Notes: generated by a model from the letters alone, not told the origin. Positions 33,931 to 45,364 are shown, counted from the stretch's first letter. The stretch: DNA of 64,000 nucleotides from Piezodorus guildinii (GCA_023052935.1 CM041298.1:51163313-51227312), one strand, 5' to 3'. Numbers and translations: made by a program.

Positions 33931-34884
33931 TGAGAGCTATGCATATTTAATATAAAATAAAAGCATTCTTCTTATAAAAAGAATACAAACCCTGGGTATA
34001 ACACATGGGGTCAGGTTACATTACTTCCATTTTCTCCTTTTCCCCCAACTCGAGTTATGTGACGTAGCTCCACTTTATTAGACATATTTATCATAGCTGG
34101 AATTCAGATCCAGAAATTCAATCACCAGTGACTAATAGCGGAGAACTGTCTAATAATATAATATATTCTCTGTTTAGATAAGGTTTCTAAATTATAATTT
34201 GAAGAGAAATTTAGAAGACAAATTATGCAGAGGCGATGAACCGCAGTAACGAAAGTGGTCAAAAGGCCGATCGGGAACGATGCTTTCACTTCTCATTTGC
34301 ATATACTTTCATCAGCAAATGTCGGCAAGGTATGACCGGTGTATTCTTTTACAGGAAATAATATCGGCTATCTCAATTAACCGTGACGGCAAACCAGCGG
34401 AGCGGGACTTTGTAATCAGCCTCGATCTTACATTCATTATGAAATAATAATATGATATAGCAATATATATAATTGCCTTGATACTTGCTTCCATAATTAC
34501 AAATCATATTATTTTAAGTGTCTTTTACATATTGCTTCAATTAACAGAAAATTATTATTATTTTTAAACTTTTAATAAATTTGCAATCCTTTAGAAGTAT
34601 CTGATGATCTAATTATTGTGATTTATCTTTATTATTATTATTATTTAAATTGGCAACTACGTTGCTGCTCATCCAGCGTATATTGTGAGTATTGAGAATA
34701 CTGAGGGGTGGAAATTCATTATTGGATAACTATTATATTAATTAAATAAATATTGATAAGCCTGGGTCGAAAAAGTTCAAAAGGCGTTTACCTACCTCTT
34801 TTGGTTTCCCCATGCCCCTCTCGCGGTACCAGGGAGCTCTGGTAGTTTCCCCCACTGGCACTTGAAAAGAATATTAAGGATGGT
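33931..34884. other. Unassigned DNA
   Basis: A short GC-richer stretch at about 34775-34860 is unidentified. The frame at 34312-34494 shows no motif. Confidence 0.45.
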
Positions 34885-35778
34885 AAAAATCTGGTGCGGG
34901 CAACACACGACTTTCACTTACCTCCGTTTTTAAAATCGATTAAAGAATTTTCAAATACAGTTAGAGATCAAAATGAGTGAAACCATTAAAGAATTAGTTA
35001 AATTGTTTAAATTAGTTAATTCTCAAGAAACATGTGTTTTATTAAAAAATCTATTATATTATTATCTAAAATAATCAGTTAGTTTTATGTTGATTTCATC
35101 ACTCTCTATTAACTTTTAAAAGCTTGTGTATGAGATAATATTTTTTCTAAAATCTTTAGCTTTCCAACGGTATATCACACATGTATATTACTGCTCTTAT
35201 GTTCAAAAACGAAAAATTGCATTAAAAAAATATTTTTTCTGTTTTCTCCTTTAGTTGGTTATCGAATTTATTTAATTTATATATTTACCTGTTTTTCATC
35301 ATCGTTAACAAGATAATATAGTTATTTTTATTGAATCTACAAAGTTAAAGGTACTTTAGGGGAAGAAAATTTAAAATATCGGCATTAAAGCCCTGTCAGA
35401 CCATTTTAATCAGAATGAAACCTACATGATATTAAAGCCCATTAAATTTTACATCGATATAGCGAGTTTAATCAAAATCGTCGGAACCGTTTTTGAGAAA
35501 ATCGAAAGATAATGGTATAAAGTGCCTCTTCTGGTAAGCTCATTTTGATGAAAAAAGTTTTGTCACGTCTCGGGCGTATAATTGCCTTAAATATGAAATT
35601 TCAGTTTCATAGGACTTACCGTTTCCGCCTGGGAGTTACCACACACACACACCTTTTTGCGGGACTTGGTTATTTGGACTCAGAGGACCCTAAAACGTGT
35701 ATTTCCGTTGAAAACTGGAATTCGAAAATTTTCACGATCGCAATACTTTCCCTTACTATATATAGTAAGTGAAAGTAA
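34885..35778 (+). repeat. R870 interspersed repeat, full-length copy 5
   Basis: The best reference copy on the plus strand. Left end TGGTGCGGGCAACACACGAC, TTTCACTTAC; right end CTTACTATATATAGTAAG, TGAAAGT. GTAAAAA occurs just before the left end and just after the right end, possibly a target duplication or A-run preference. The frame at 35545-35772 is shared by other copies but has no protein similarity. Confidence 0.9.
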
Positions 35779-36440
35779 AAAGATAAAAATAATATCACAA
35801 AGGCTCACAACGCCGCCTTAAATATACTATAAATATTTCTTAAAAGTAGTTCCTACAAAGGCCAACAAAGGGCCGCTAACTTTGGGCACTTTCCATATCA
35901 GGCTCACTCGAGGTGATAAGGATGAAAAATGAGATTCGAAGAGGAGTCGAGTTCCATCTACAAGAAGAGAAGAATCAGAGATCGAGGAGAAGTCAGTCGG
36001 AGGTCAGAGAGCAGCTGGAGAATGAAGCCTAATAGCCTAAGACAGATTTCAGCTTCACCATCCAGCTAAGTGTTTTTAAAGTATTTATCTATCGTAATAT
36101 TGTTTGGCAAGGTTAACTGTAATGTCCCTCAGTAGTCTCATTCATAGATCTAAGCATTGTGTAAATAGATTGCATATGTATAACATAATTTTAAATAATA
36201 ATGTCATTTCTTGAAACCTGGTTATTTTAATCTTTTCCTGCATACCACCTCCTAGGATCGGTAAACACGATACCTTTGGAAAAGAATACTAATAGTTCCA
36301 AAAAGGATGGTATATAAATATATTAAATGATACAGTTTTAAAGGTACCGCTGCCTTAGAAAAGCAGTCGGTCAAAAGCATAGCAATATTAAGTTTTCACG
36401 ATTTTCCTTATCTGAGTTCTGCAAATGTATTTTTAAGTTA
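35779..36440. other. Unassigned DNA with a purine-rich block
   Basis: 35890-36060 is purine-rich and less AT-rich (AAGAAGAGAAGAATCAGAG, then GGAGAAGTCAGTCGGAGG), and the sequence downstream has ACCTGGTTATTTTAATC and TGCATACCACCTCC. Together they resemble the R/U5 part of an LTR. I see no second LTR, target duplication or primer site, so this stays unassigned. Confidence 0.3.
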
Positions 36441-36444
36441 TGAT

Positions 36445-36930
36445 AATTAATTGACTAGAACTCTCGGCCATTTTCATTTCAGTACTCATGGCATGGCAAC
36501 AGAAAGGAAGAAACTAGTTGATTTGGGTGATTACATTTCGAAACTTCTTATATTATTCGAGAATGTAAGAATTTACTGTTGGGATGTTTGGGGCATTGTG
36601 TATCATGTGATTCGAAACATAGCCTCCTGCTGAGAGAACAATTTTTGATTAAGTTGTGTTTTGCAGAACTTTATAAGTTCTGCTCCGTATGTCTCGATAG
36701 GTCTGAGTAGAGTGGAGTATTTTAGTCGCTTGTTTCATAAATTTAGTGATGATCTGTAATCATAGATGTAAAAGTTGCTGGAAACGTCTTTATAGTTCTT
36801 GTAGCTTTAACTTCGTATGTTCCATGTTCTTTTATAACCACTTTTAACCACTCTTTTATCTAAATATAGTCCGAGGTTCGTAAGTAGGTTTTTGAAGGTA
36901 GTGTCGATTTTCACTGATGGACATGTAACT
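36445..36930 (-). pseudogene. Jockey-type LINE fragment, heavily decayed
   Basis: Minus-strand pieces in Jockey order (a degraded YGAELIKF stretch, RPIET-like and 3' CTCGGCCATTTTCATTTCAG block). The plus frame at 36451-36633 is a shadow. Confidence is limited by divergence. Confidence 0.45.
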
Positions 36931-38025
36931 TTCTGATGAGGAAAGCTCACGTGGCCCAATTAGGAGGCATTGAGTTTGTATAATCTCTATTCATCTTAAA
37001 CATTAAAATATACAAAACCACTTAAGGTCTTTACAGGAGGGTAGATGAAGCGAGGTGCCGTAATGTAGATAGGAGCCTTTTAGAACTCTTGGTGTAATGG
37101 CGCACATTGTCCTCATTGATATGCCCAACGAATCCTTTCCATGTTCAACAAGTAACTCCTCTACAAGTAACTTCTCTACAAGTAATCGTAATCGGGAGTA
37201 CTTTATTGTCCAAACGCAACGCAAGTTATCGTAAGCGGCAAAGTCCCGTCATTACGTTCGATTACTTTTTTATTTTATTATAACTTGTTCCAGGGCTCTT
37301 TTTATTTTAGGAACATAAGTTTGAATTATAATTATTGTTCTAAAGATTTTATTATTTTTTACAGCTTCGGATAGGTCCTAACAAAGGTTACAATTCTCTT
37401 GGTAAAATCTAAAAATATACCATAATCGAATAGGATAATTTATTTATTATTAATTGCAGGTTAATACATTTTTTTATTATTATAATTTATGTTATTTTTT
37501 TAATTTGATTCGTTGATACCTAATGGTACGGACATATTACATGAAAGATCTGTTTTGGAAGACACAGGCTTTCATATTCGGATGTACATTACAGTATACA
37601 TTAAAGTACAATTACTCGTTAAAAATCTGATGATTAGTAGGACTTTCCTAGTTAGTCCAGAAATAAGGTGCAAAACCAGTCTCAAAAGTGTCTCGGTTTT
37701 TATTTCCCTTGGTAAGCCCTGTATAGAACCTATTACAGAGTGATAAATGCCAAATGATGTGGCTGGTCAACTTCGCTGAGTTGCTATAAATACACACGAA
37801 CGGATTAATCCGAAAGATAATTTTAAAGAAACAAAAAGTGAGAGATAGTGATGGATTAGGTTAGGGTATAGAGTTTATGGACATTCAACAGCCAGTCGTT
37901 AGTGTTCTGTTTTTTATTTTATTTTATTTTTAATTGATTTATTGATATTTATACTGTATAAAAAAATAAATAAAACTAGTAAATGTGAAAAAACTAACAA
38001 TTGGCTTGATAAACTCTTGTCAAGA
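36931..38025. other. Unassigned DNA
   Basis: The frame at 37003-37224 includes a small internal repeat (AGTAACTCCTCTAC and AGTAACTTCTCTAC). The frame at 37513-37743 has no known domain. A TTTTATTTTA run lies near 37910-37930. Confidence 0.45.
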
Positions 38026-38029
38026 AGCT

Positions 38030-38335
38030 AACCAGCAGCAGCACTTCGATGTTTTATTTCATTAGCAGGTCTCGAGGCCACCGCCTCCTATCAGAATATA
38101 TGGAGATGAGAAGATACGGATAAGCAGGTTTGAGTGGTCTGGTATTTTGGAATGAAAGGAGGTATTCAGTTCTGGCTAAATCTGCAAATAATTAAATAAT
38201 AAATTCAGGTCTTTATGGATAGGTTTATTTGTGACAAAATAAGGCGCATTTAGGATGTTTCGGATTGCAAGGATTGGATACGGGAGGAGTTTTATAGTTT
38301 GGTGGATCCCCAGTGCCCTGTTTTAAAATTTGGTT
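38030..38335 (-). pseudogene. Jockey-type LINE 3' fragment
   Basis: Shares with 15395 and 16615 the GGTCTCGAGGCCACCGCCTC junction of coding end and 3' untranslated block. Upstream on the minus strand are degraded pieces similar to NAPYFVTNKPIHKDL. Confidence 0.7.
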
Positions 38336-38469
38336 TTAATCACAGTGGAGGGTATATTGTGTTTTGATCTAGAGTCGGAGTATACTTTGCCTATTTATTT
38401 TTCTAAATCTTACTTATTCCAGCGGTAATTTATACATCAAATTTTATACACTATGTTATACATTTACTT

Positions 38470-38600
38470 TTTCCCGTTTAAAAAAAAGCTAAATTGCAAT
38501 GTATTTTACTAATAAACCTTCAGAAAATAATGTCCTAAATGATATGAAAACCGTATCAAAATCCATCTTCTGGTTTATGAGGAGTTCGCAGAAACTAAAA
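38470..38600 (+). repeat. Repeat family R440, partial copy 2
   Basis: Matches the 3' part of R440 (GCAATGTATTTTACTAATAA, then ACCGTATCAAAATCC and GAGGAGTTCGCAGAAAC). The first two-thirds are missing. The frame at 38499-38744 spans the edge and has no meaning that I can see. Confidence 0.6.
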
Positions 38601-39535
38601 TCGCATTATCATTTTATTATTGAGAGATTAACAAATATATCCTACATCATAGATATTGAATCTAAACAACGAATGCAGTACTTGATACCGTTTTATCACT
38701 CATGGCTGCTGGAAGGAGCATTCGGATTGCTGATTTATGCATAGTTAGATTAGAGATGTACAGCATGATCCAGTCCCGATAACCCTCGCTTCAAGATCAA
38801 TTCACCTTTCTCTGCTTCATGACTAGTGATCAAGATTAATATTTCGCAAGGCGTGCGCAATAACTTCCAGTTAGGAGTGTCGTCATCGAGATGTTGCCCT
38901 GGAAGTGGAGTGCACTCAATAACGGTGACCCGTTGGGAGTATCGGAGCGGGGAAAATCACTGGGGTATTGAAGCTCCCTGGGGTGTGACATTGTCAATAA
39001 GAAAATTATCCTCAACTTAACTGTCGATATCTTCATCAACGGTTCAACAAACGAATCCAAAAATCGAGCGATAGGCATACTTAGACTTAGCCGGTCCACA
39101 GGAAATATAGTGACCCGTCCTTGCTTTGCACGGCTGCCAATTTGCAAAAAATCACTGTTTTTCCCATTTAGATTTTATACCTTTCTGATTACTAATAATG
39201 AAAAGTGCGCTTATATTTATTCATCATCAGAAACGTAAATTGGTCTATAAATTAAAAGTTCAGTTTATTTGTTTGTTACTTTAATGTGAAACATATATGA
39301 AAATATATGAGCTCTTAAAATTACTGCCAAGAGCTGCAACAGCTTGGATGATTTTAGACATCATTGTCAAAGTTTTGTTATTAATGCCATTTATTGTGTT
39401 TTTAATTGTCATTTATTTACTAAGTTTTTGGTGGTTTATTGCTATATTATACTTCAAATAAACTAATTAAAATACATTTTAAAAGGTTAATTTAGTTTCT
39501 CTGAAAATCCCATTTAATTTACAGTGAAACATCGG
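38601..39535. other. Unassigned DNA with a GC-richer block
   Basis: About 38850-39145 is less AT-rich. It has frames on both strands with no domain. It ends near ACCCGTCCTTGCTTTGCACG, which resembles the edge motif of a common arthropod repeat. No host exon can be claimed. Confidence 0.35.
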
Positions 39536-39539
39536 TTTC

Positions 39540-40025
39540 GAAAAAATTATCTGAAATAGAAATAATTCATAGAAATGTTATTTTTTGGATTTACAACAAC
39601 ATTCTATTTGTTTTAATAACTTAACGTACAATTTGATAAGCAATATTTTTCTAAAATCTACTGTATGGAACAATATAACTTGTACGATACTGTACCGTGG
39701 CAACGCTGAATCACCATAACCTCCCTCATTGCCACAATACAATTAACATAACACACAAAATTAGTCCATAACAACTTTTTATCAGCCTATACTATTTCTT
39801 TAATTGCATATTAACTTTTCTAAAAAGCTTTCCAAGGGTATATTAAATCTCATATTTCAGAATTTTTTTTTTTACTTGATTCTAGAAACTTTAATTTTCC
39901 CTTCAAAATAAAATCGTAATGTATTTTACCCATAAAATGTCAGGAAAGATGCCCTAACCGATAGGAAAACCGTACCGAAATCTGTCGCTTGGTTTAGAAG
40001 ATCGTGGTAACCAAGAATAAAGTTG
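39540..40025 (+). repeat. Repeat family R440, copy 3
   Basis: Same ordered blocks as 26868-27330: TGTACGATACTGTACCGTGG with GGCAACGCTGAATCACC, GCATATTAACTTTTCTAAAA, then CGTAATGTATTTTACC and a CGGTACGGTTTTCC-like inverted stretch. Identity is moderate, so the family is old. Confidence 0.7.
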
Positions 40026-40138
40026 GAAGTACAAGTAGGTAGTTGATTCTTGAATCATGCCGGGAAATCCGGATGAAGAACCACGATGTGGGTCGAAAGG
40101 TTTGATAATAAATAATTTTACATTTTTTACATGGGGAA

Positions 40139-40380
40139 GAGGAGGCAGGTTGGCCGAGATTAGCGCGCGTTGCTTTAAACACGAGTTGCCTAGCTACCAG
40201 ATGACCAATACCTTGAAACCAAAAATTACGGGTTCAACTCTCGGAACCGGAGGGTACTTTTAATTTCGGTATTAATCCCCCACCCTCACCCCCTGGTCCG
40301 AGAAACTTCCGTATAGCCTTCAAAGGCGAGGTAAGGGTGAAAAAAAGAAGGGAAACAAAAAAAGGTGTTTGAAAAGGTAC
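40139..40380 (+). mobile_element. tRNA-derived SINE, family S5
   Basis: A-box-like TGGCCGAGATTAG (40151-40163) and a B box GGTTCAACTCTC (40231-40242) lie 80 bp apart. This suggests a tRNA head with a long variable arm, such as Leu or Ser. The body includes CCCCCTGGTCCGAGAAAC. Single copy here. The 40057-40263 frame is a shadow. Confidence 0.55.
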
Positions 40381-41165
40381 AGAAAAAAATCAATAAAATT
40401 TTAATAGTGAATAAAAATATAGGTTTGCAATTGTAAAAAACCAATATCATTGTTCCTCTAATTCCCTTTAAAATATATTAACAATATTAATTATATGCGG
40501 GAAGAATTCAAGTACAATATAAGACTTGGGCTTGGGACTTCATGAAACTAACACCATTATAAATATTCACATTCATTAGATTTTAAATCACTTTTAAAGA
40601 ACGTGAGAAACTTAAACATTGTTCAATCACGACCGTCAATATCATTTCCTCCTTCGATTAAACTCTTCTTTATAATGAGAAAAAGTGAAAACAATTAAAG
40701 ATTATAAAAGGTTTTTTTAATTTATTTATTTTTTGTATTGAGATATAAGGAAGTTGGCAGCTCATTAACGATAGGTTATTACAACGCCATAACTAATCAC
40801 CGCCAGCTAATGTGGCGAGCTGCGCGGTCTATTATAACACAGCTAATTCTATTGTATTATGGTCATAGAGAGACTCCTCAGCATTAAGATCCTCATGTAT
40901 AGCATATCCTTACATAACAATCAACTTAAAAAAATATTAATGTATATATATAAAGGCTTTATAATTATTTAACAAATTACATTAATGATCAGTGAAAAAA
41001 AAATAATAATAAAATCTGTGAGAATTAGCAATGGAGCTTTTACTAAGTAAACTTGTAATCATTCGTAACTATACAAACCATAATTTCATTTATTATTTAT
41101 TTATTTAAGGTACTGTCTAATATAATCATTGATAAGGTGAAAAAATTTCGATTTTACAGTATAAA
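40381..41165. other. Unassigned AT-rich DNA
   Basis: Nothing recognised. Confidence 0.45.
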
Positions 41166-41180
41166 GCTGAATATAATTTT

Positions 41181-41597
41181 ATGATTATGAACATATTTTT
41201 AAGATTTGTCCTCGGCACATTGAAGAGTTCTCATGTGACCCATCTATACAGTGAGTTCCTCCTTCCCACTACCCGCAGAAAATATTTCCTAGGATCATAT
41301 TTTTACCAAACCATCAACTCCCAGCTACCTCCCTATACTCATAGACTTCTGCAATTTAAATCGTCAGCCCACTCCCTCCAAACGAGATCGCGCCATTCTG
41401 ACCTTTACATTCCTACCCATATAACAACAACTTTTGATCATTCCTTTCTTGTCGCTCTACTACTCTCTGGAATTCCCTACCTACTCATTTCCACCGTGAT
41501 TCTTCCTTACCAGAGGCTCAACAAGCCTGATATTTTAAATCAAATATCAATTCAAAAAGAAAATTTATTATTTATTGTTCATATTTTACTCAGTTAA
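41181..41597 (+). pseudogene. CR1/L2-like LINE C-terminal fragment
   Basis: The frame has LLPTTRRKYFLGSYFYQTIN, a THRLLQFKSS segment, and RSRHSDLYIPTHITTTFDHS. The same series occurs at 59925-60235 on the opposite strand, which preserves the WNSLP part lost here. The pattern R-x-R-H-x-x-x-x-x-P-T-H-R ... F-x-x-S-F ... L-W-N-S-L-P is characteristic of the tail of CR1/L2-like LINE proteins. The tail after the ITTT segment is scrambled. Confidence 0.75.
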
Positions 41598-42575
41598 TGG
41601 ATCAATTATTATGAATCAGTTTAATTTTGTTCAACACACTAATCTATAAGAAGTTATTTATTTTATTTTATACTTTTAATCCTTTCTTTTCTTCTTATAT
41701 CATTGCGAATAAGAATTAATTATAATCCTCTGTTCTTGTGGCCAGACACATTGTATATCTAAATTGTACATATCAATGGTTCTAAAGGAACTCTCTTCCA
41801 GCACACAAATTTTTTCTATTCTATAATTACTCTCTATGTTCCTAAAGTCGATTTGTGACATTAATTAGAAATAGACACGAATCAGGTTAAATAGTATGCA
41901 CAATACTAGGTGGATTTGAGGGTTTAGTATGTTTAAATAACGGATATGGTCGAATGCATATTAGGATTTAATTATTAAAAAAATAAAAAACAGTTTTTAT
42001 GTCAAACTTCAACTGGTGTTCCATTCTCGCAATTCGTTTTTAAATATATAAAGCGTGTCTTATAAATGTCTCCTTGTATTGTGAGAGCAGATACTAGGCC
42101 TTAAGTCGAACAAAAATTTTCATATGTACACTTTGTTTATACCATGCATTCATTGAATAGCAAAAATCTTAAAATTTAATTTTCCCTATTAAATGGTTAA
42201 CAATTATGTATAGTATGGATATGATAATAGTATGGATCATAAGAAATTTTTAGTTTCTCTCGAGATTTAGAGCCTGCTCCGACAATATGATTAGACATTG
42301 ATAAGACTAATATTATCCACAGATTCTCTTTTTTGTCCTTTTTTTTTTTTTTTTTTTAAATTCTTGCTTTTATTTTAAAGCTAATTAAAAGTTTTCTGAA
42401 AGAGATCCGGAAAATTTATAACCTAACGCTAAAAGTGCAATACCTCCTAGAAATCCTCGAATATTCTTAGAAATATTAAAATTGAATTTTCTGCATGACG
42501 TCGTGCAGTGCTTACTTTCTTATTTTGAGGTTTTGGCTTCTTAACCTTATGGGAAATTTTAACTATTTTCATTAT
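41598..42575. other. Unassigned AT-rich DNA
   Basis: A T-run lies at 42340-42357. No gene recognised. Confidence 0.45.
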
Positions 42576-42576
42576 G

Positions 42577-42665
42577 TGCGTGCACATTAAGTAATACAAA
42601 TCACGTTTTTCTGACATGAAAAAACCGAAATCTGATTTTCCTCCCTAACTGTCGAGAATCGGGAG
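42577..42665 (+). repeat. Direct repeat, left copy (partner 44598-44688)
   Basis: GTGCGTGCACAT, AATCACGTTTTTCTGAC and AACTGTCGAGAATCGG blocks recur in the same order and orientation at 44598-44688. The pair flanks the R870 fragment and the Penelope-like remnant. Family unknown. Confidence 0.75.
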
Positions 42666-42845
42666 GACATTCTGACGGGATCTATTACTAAACGACACCT
42701 AAAATATAGGGTCGATCCCATAAATAAAATTGACCTATAAATTTAATTTAGCTCTTTTAGATTCTAAAACACTATCATCACAGAACGGTCTTATAGATAA
42801 TACAGATCATATAAATAATTTAAACAAAAAATATTGCACTTTTTA

Positions 42846-43225
42846 TATGAAATATATAGTAAGTGAAAGTATTGCGATTGCTAAAGTTTTCCGATTCGAT
42901 TTTTATCCGGAAATAAACATTTTAGTGTCCTCTGAGTACAAAGGACTAAGCTTAGCTCAGAAACGATTAGTTGTATACAACTGAAATTTCATATTTAAGA
43001 AGCGTATATGCCTTACAGCAACTTTTTCAAAAAAACAGGAGTGCCACTTTAAACCACACACTTTGTACCTTTTTATGATTTTCTTCAAAATGGCTTAAAC
43101 GATTTTGATTAAATATCGATGTAAAATTTAATGGGCTTTAATATCATACAGGTTTCGTTCTAATTGAAATAGTCTAATAGGGTTTAAATGTCGATATCTA
43201 AAATTGTCCTTTTTTAAATTACCTT
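42846..43225 (-). repeat. R870 interspersed repeat, truncated copy 6
   Basis: Minus orientation: TATAGTAAGTGAAAGTATTG at the end, then the GATTTTGATTAAATATCGATG and TAATGGGCTTTAATATCATA blocks. It breaks off near 43220, short of the Penelope-like element that starts at 43292. Confidence 0.75.
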
Positions 43226-43332
43226 TTGCCGTACATAGGTAGGCGTGTCTTTGAAATTGAATTGAGGATGTATAGTCGACTGTAGAAACTATTATAGGTG
43301 GAATAATCAGGAATCAGTCATTTTTTAATTTT

Positions 43333-43372
43333 GCCAACGTTTCGGCTCAAGCTTGTGAGCCATCACCAGGGC
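43333..43372 (-). ncRNA. Hammerhead-type motif, mutated core
   Basis: A 40-nt minus-strand motif with the same layout as 20412-20450 and 44378-44417: outer GCC/GGC, stem GGCTC/GAGCC with loop ACAAGCTT, then GAA and ACGTT. The conserved core reads CTGGTGA instead of CTGATGA, changing a required A, so self-cleavage is unlikely. Confidence 0.7.
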
Positions 43373-43977
43373 TACAAACATCAGAACAAAAGAAATACAT
43401 ATTAATGTGATAATGAAATTTTTTTGAATGTAGTGACAATGATAACATTTGAAATAAAACAGAAAATATACCAACATACTTAAATATTATAGATACAAAT
43501 AATGATATGATATGATAAACAATATGATGATGATAAACATAAAAACAAAACTTTAGACTTTAATACAGAAGTAAAAGAAAATTATATATAAACGTGCCAA
43601 TACTGAGCCACATCCAAGCATAAACTGAGGAAAACCATAAACATAGGTAGTATAGGGAGGGGTTCGAGTAAAAACCCTGAAGGTTTTCCCCTCTAAATAT
43701 AAATACTACAGCTTATCTTTGTTTTAAAAAAAGTTTTACAAAAATTATACAATGGAAAAACAGAACAATGTACAATAAGGCTCAACATTTTTAACAGAAA
43801 ATTATAAACACTAGAATCTGAGGTATGTAAAAGAACCATAAGGTATATATTAAAAAAAAATAACATAAAATAAATAAATAGCAAAAACAAAAACAAGAAG
43901 TGTTATAAACGAAAAGAAAAATATACAATAAATAAAATATAAATTATACAAGAAAATTGTACAATAAAGTAAGAAAG

Positions 43978-44262
43978 TTATAACTTAAAGAGAAGGAAAA
44001 TGTTGGCATACGAGGGAGAGATTATTTCTTTGTCCGGTTTATGATTGACGGGTATTCGATCTTTTTCCATATGGATGTGTATAGCTTCGGAGAGGAGTCG
44101 CTTTTTGTAGTTAGGTAGGGTGGCTAGGATTTCAGGATTATCAAAATCAAAATGATGATCAAAGGATATAGCATGTTCGGATAATTTTGAGGAAAATGGG
44201 TTACGGGAAGATATGGTGTATTGGTGCTGATAAATTATTTTTTTGAGACAGTTTTGTACATA
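43978..44262 (-). pseudogene. GIY-YIG endonuclease C-terminal part of a Penelope-like protein
   Basis: An open minus-strand frame of 94 codons to a stop at 43978-43980. It starts YVQNCLKK exactly at the junction with the inverted arm. It then reads SSRNPFSSKLSEHAISFDHH and ILATLPNYKKRLLSEAIHIH, ending near PSYANIF. The H-x-x-x-F-x-x-x-x-I-L and R-x-x-x-E-A-x-x-I-x pattern is that of GIY-YIG domains in Penelope-like elements. The GIY-YIG signature itself is cut off. The frame has no stop or shift, so truncation occurred recently relative to the rest of the debris. Confidence 0.85.
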
Positions 44263-44377
44263 ATATTTAAGTATGTTGGTATATTTTCTGTTTTATTTCA
44301 AATTTTATTATGTCACTACATTAAAAAAAAAAATCATTATCACATTAATATGTATCTCTTTTGTTCTGATGTTTGAA

Positions 44378-44417
44378 GCCCTGATGATGGCTCACAAGTT
44401 AGAGCCGAAACGTTGGC
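44378..44417 (+). ncRNA. Hammerhead-type ribozyme motif, intact core
   Basis: Plus-strand 40-nt motif: GCC, then CTGATGA, one T, stem GGCTC/GAGCC around the loop ACAAGTTA, GAA, ACGTT, GGC. The canonical C-U-G-A-x-G-A and G-A-A cores are both present. The one-base insertion between core and stem II is shared by all copies here. The predicted cleavage point is after the ACGTT. Stem III would be only ACGT, self-complementary between two molecules. Confidence 0.72.
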
Positions 44418-44597
44418 AAAATTAAAAAAATGACTGACTCCTGATTATTTCACCTATAAGAGTACCTTTTAAATGTTAATTTGGTTTTAAGCTTTGTACA
44501 TATTAATTGATATTTTTTATTGTACATATTTTATATAAGATTTTTTTATTGTAAATGAACTTTTCTCTTAATTCATTTCGTACCAATTGTTTTTCTG

Positions 44598-44688
44598 TGC
44601 GTGCACATCAAGTAATGTAGATCACGTTTTTCTGACGTGAAAAACTCGAAATCTGATTTTCCTCGCTACCTGTCGAGAATCGGACTAT
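44598..44688 (+). repeat. Direct repeat, right copy (partner 42577-42665)
   Basis: See the left copy. This one has GTGCGTGCACATCAAG, CACGTTTTTCTGACGTG and CTGTCGAGAATCGG. Two small sequence differences and no gap are visible in the aligned part. Confidence 0.75.
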
Positions 44689-45364
44689 GGGTGATATGAA
44701 CTTTATTGTTAACTTTAGGTCTAGTGGCTACTCTCACAATGAGCAGAGAAATTGATGAGACATTCTGTAAGGCAAGCGAGAAGTTTTTATGGTAAAATAT
44801 AACATTATTGGTTGAAAGCAATACGACACGATACAACCAATATGTAGAAGTCCATAGAGGTCCCTCCATCTCTCATCAACTATGAAATTTAATATTACAC
44901 AACGCTCCGAGTTATTTGGGTCAGACCGGTTCAAAAGCTCCGCCGAAATGATACACAATTACTTTCTCTAACCGAATTTCTAAACGAACATTAATTTTCT
45001 AAATTCTAAACATTAGAAGAGGAAAATGTCCGAACGCAACCTTACAAATATAGCTATTTTCGAATGACGGAGCCCCATTAATGTGTGTTCTACTTGCTAA
45101 AGCCCAATTAGCCTAATGTACAGCTTAAATACAGTGACAAGGCACTGCTATTTGAGTGCTACTCGGTGAACTGACGTTATTAGTGAATGTCGGTTCCAGA
45201 TAAAGTATTAGTTCACCCTCAGCATTAGCGTAAGCAATCTGGGACCTACTTTTTTGCGACGTCGGCTGTTTCTCATCGACGTGGAGCAGATCAAGCGGTT
45301 TTCTTACTGATATTAGATTTATTTATTCAATAATAAAATAGGAATGGAAGTAATAACTATCATG
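44689..45364. other. Unassigned DNA
   Basis: The frames at 44666-44958 on the minus strand show no domain. No repeat recognised. Confidence 0.45.

Larger units (their letters stand above)
43292..44459 (-). mobile_element. Penelope-like retroelement remnant with inverted terminal arms
   Basis: Two 199-bp arms, 43292-43490 and 44261-44459, are inverted copies at roughly 94-97% identity by eye. Each carries a hammerhead-type motif. Between them the minus strand holds the C-terminal end of a GIY-YIG endonuclease region in frame. Penelope-like elements carry terminal pseudo-LTRs that may be inverted relative to one another, and they encode a reverse transcriptase with C-terminal GIY-YIG. The whole reverse transcriptase is missing, so this is a severely truncated copy. 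Confidence 0.85.

Noticed and set aside
43226..44470. Penelope-like element inserted inside R870 with target duplication TACCTTT
   Set aside because: The motif occurs on both sides, but the left copy is about 60 bp away from the arm and the right flank does not continue R870.
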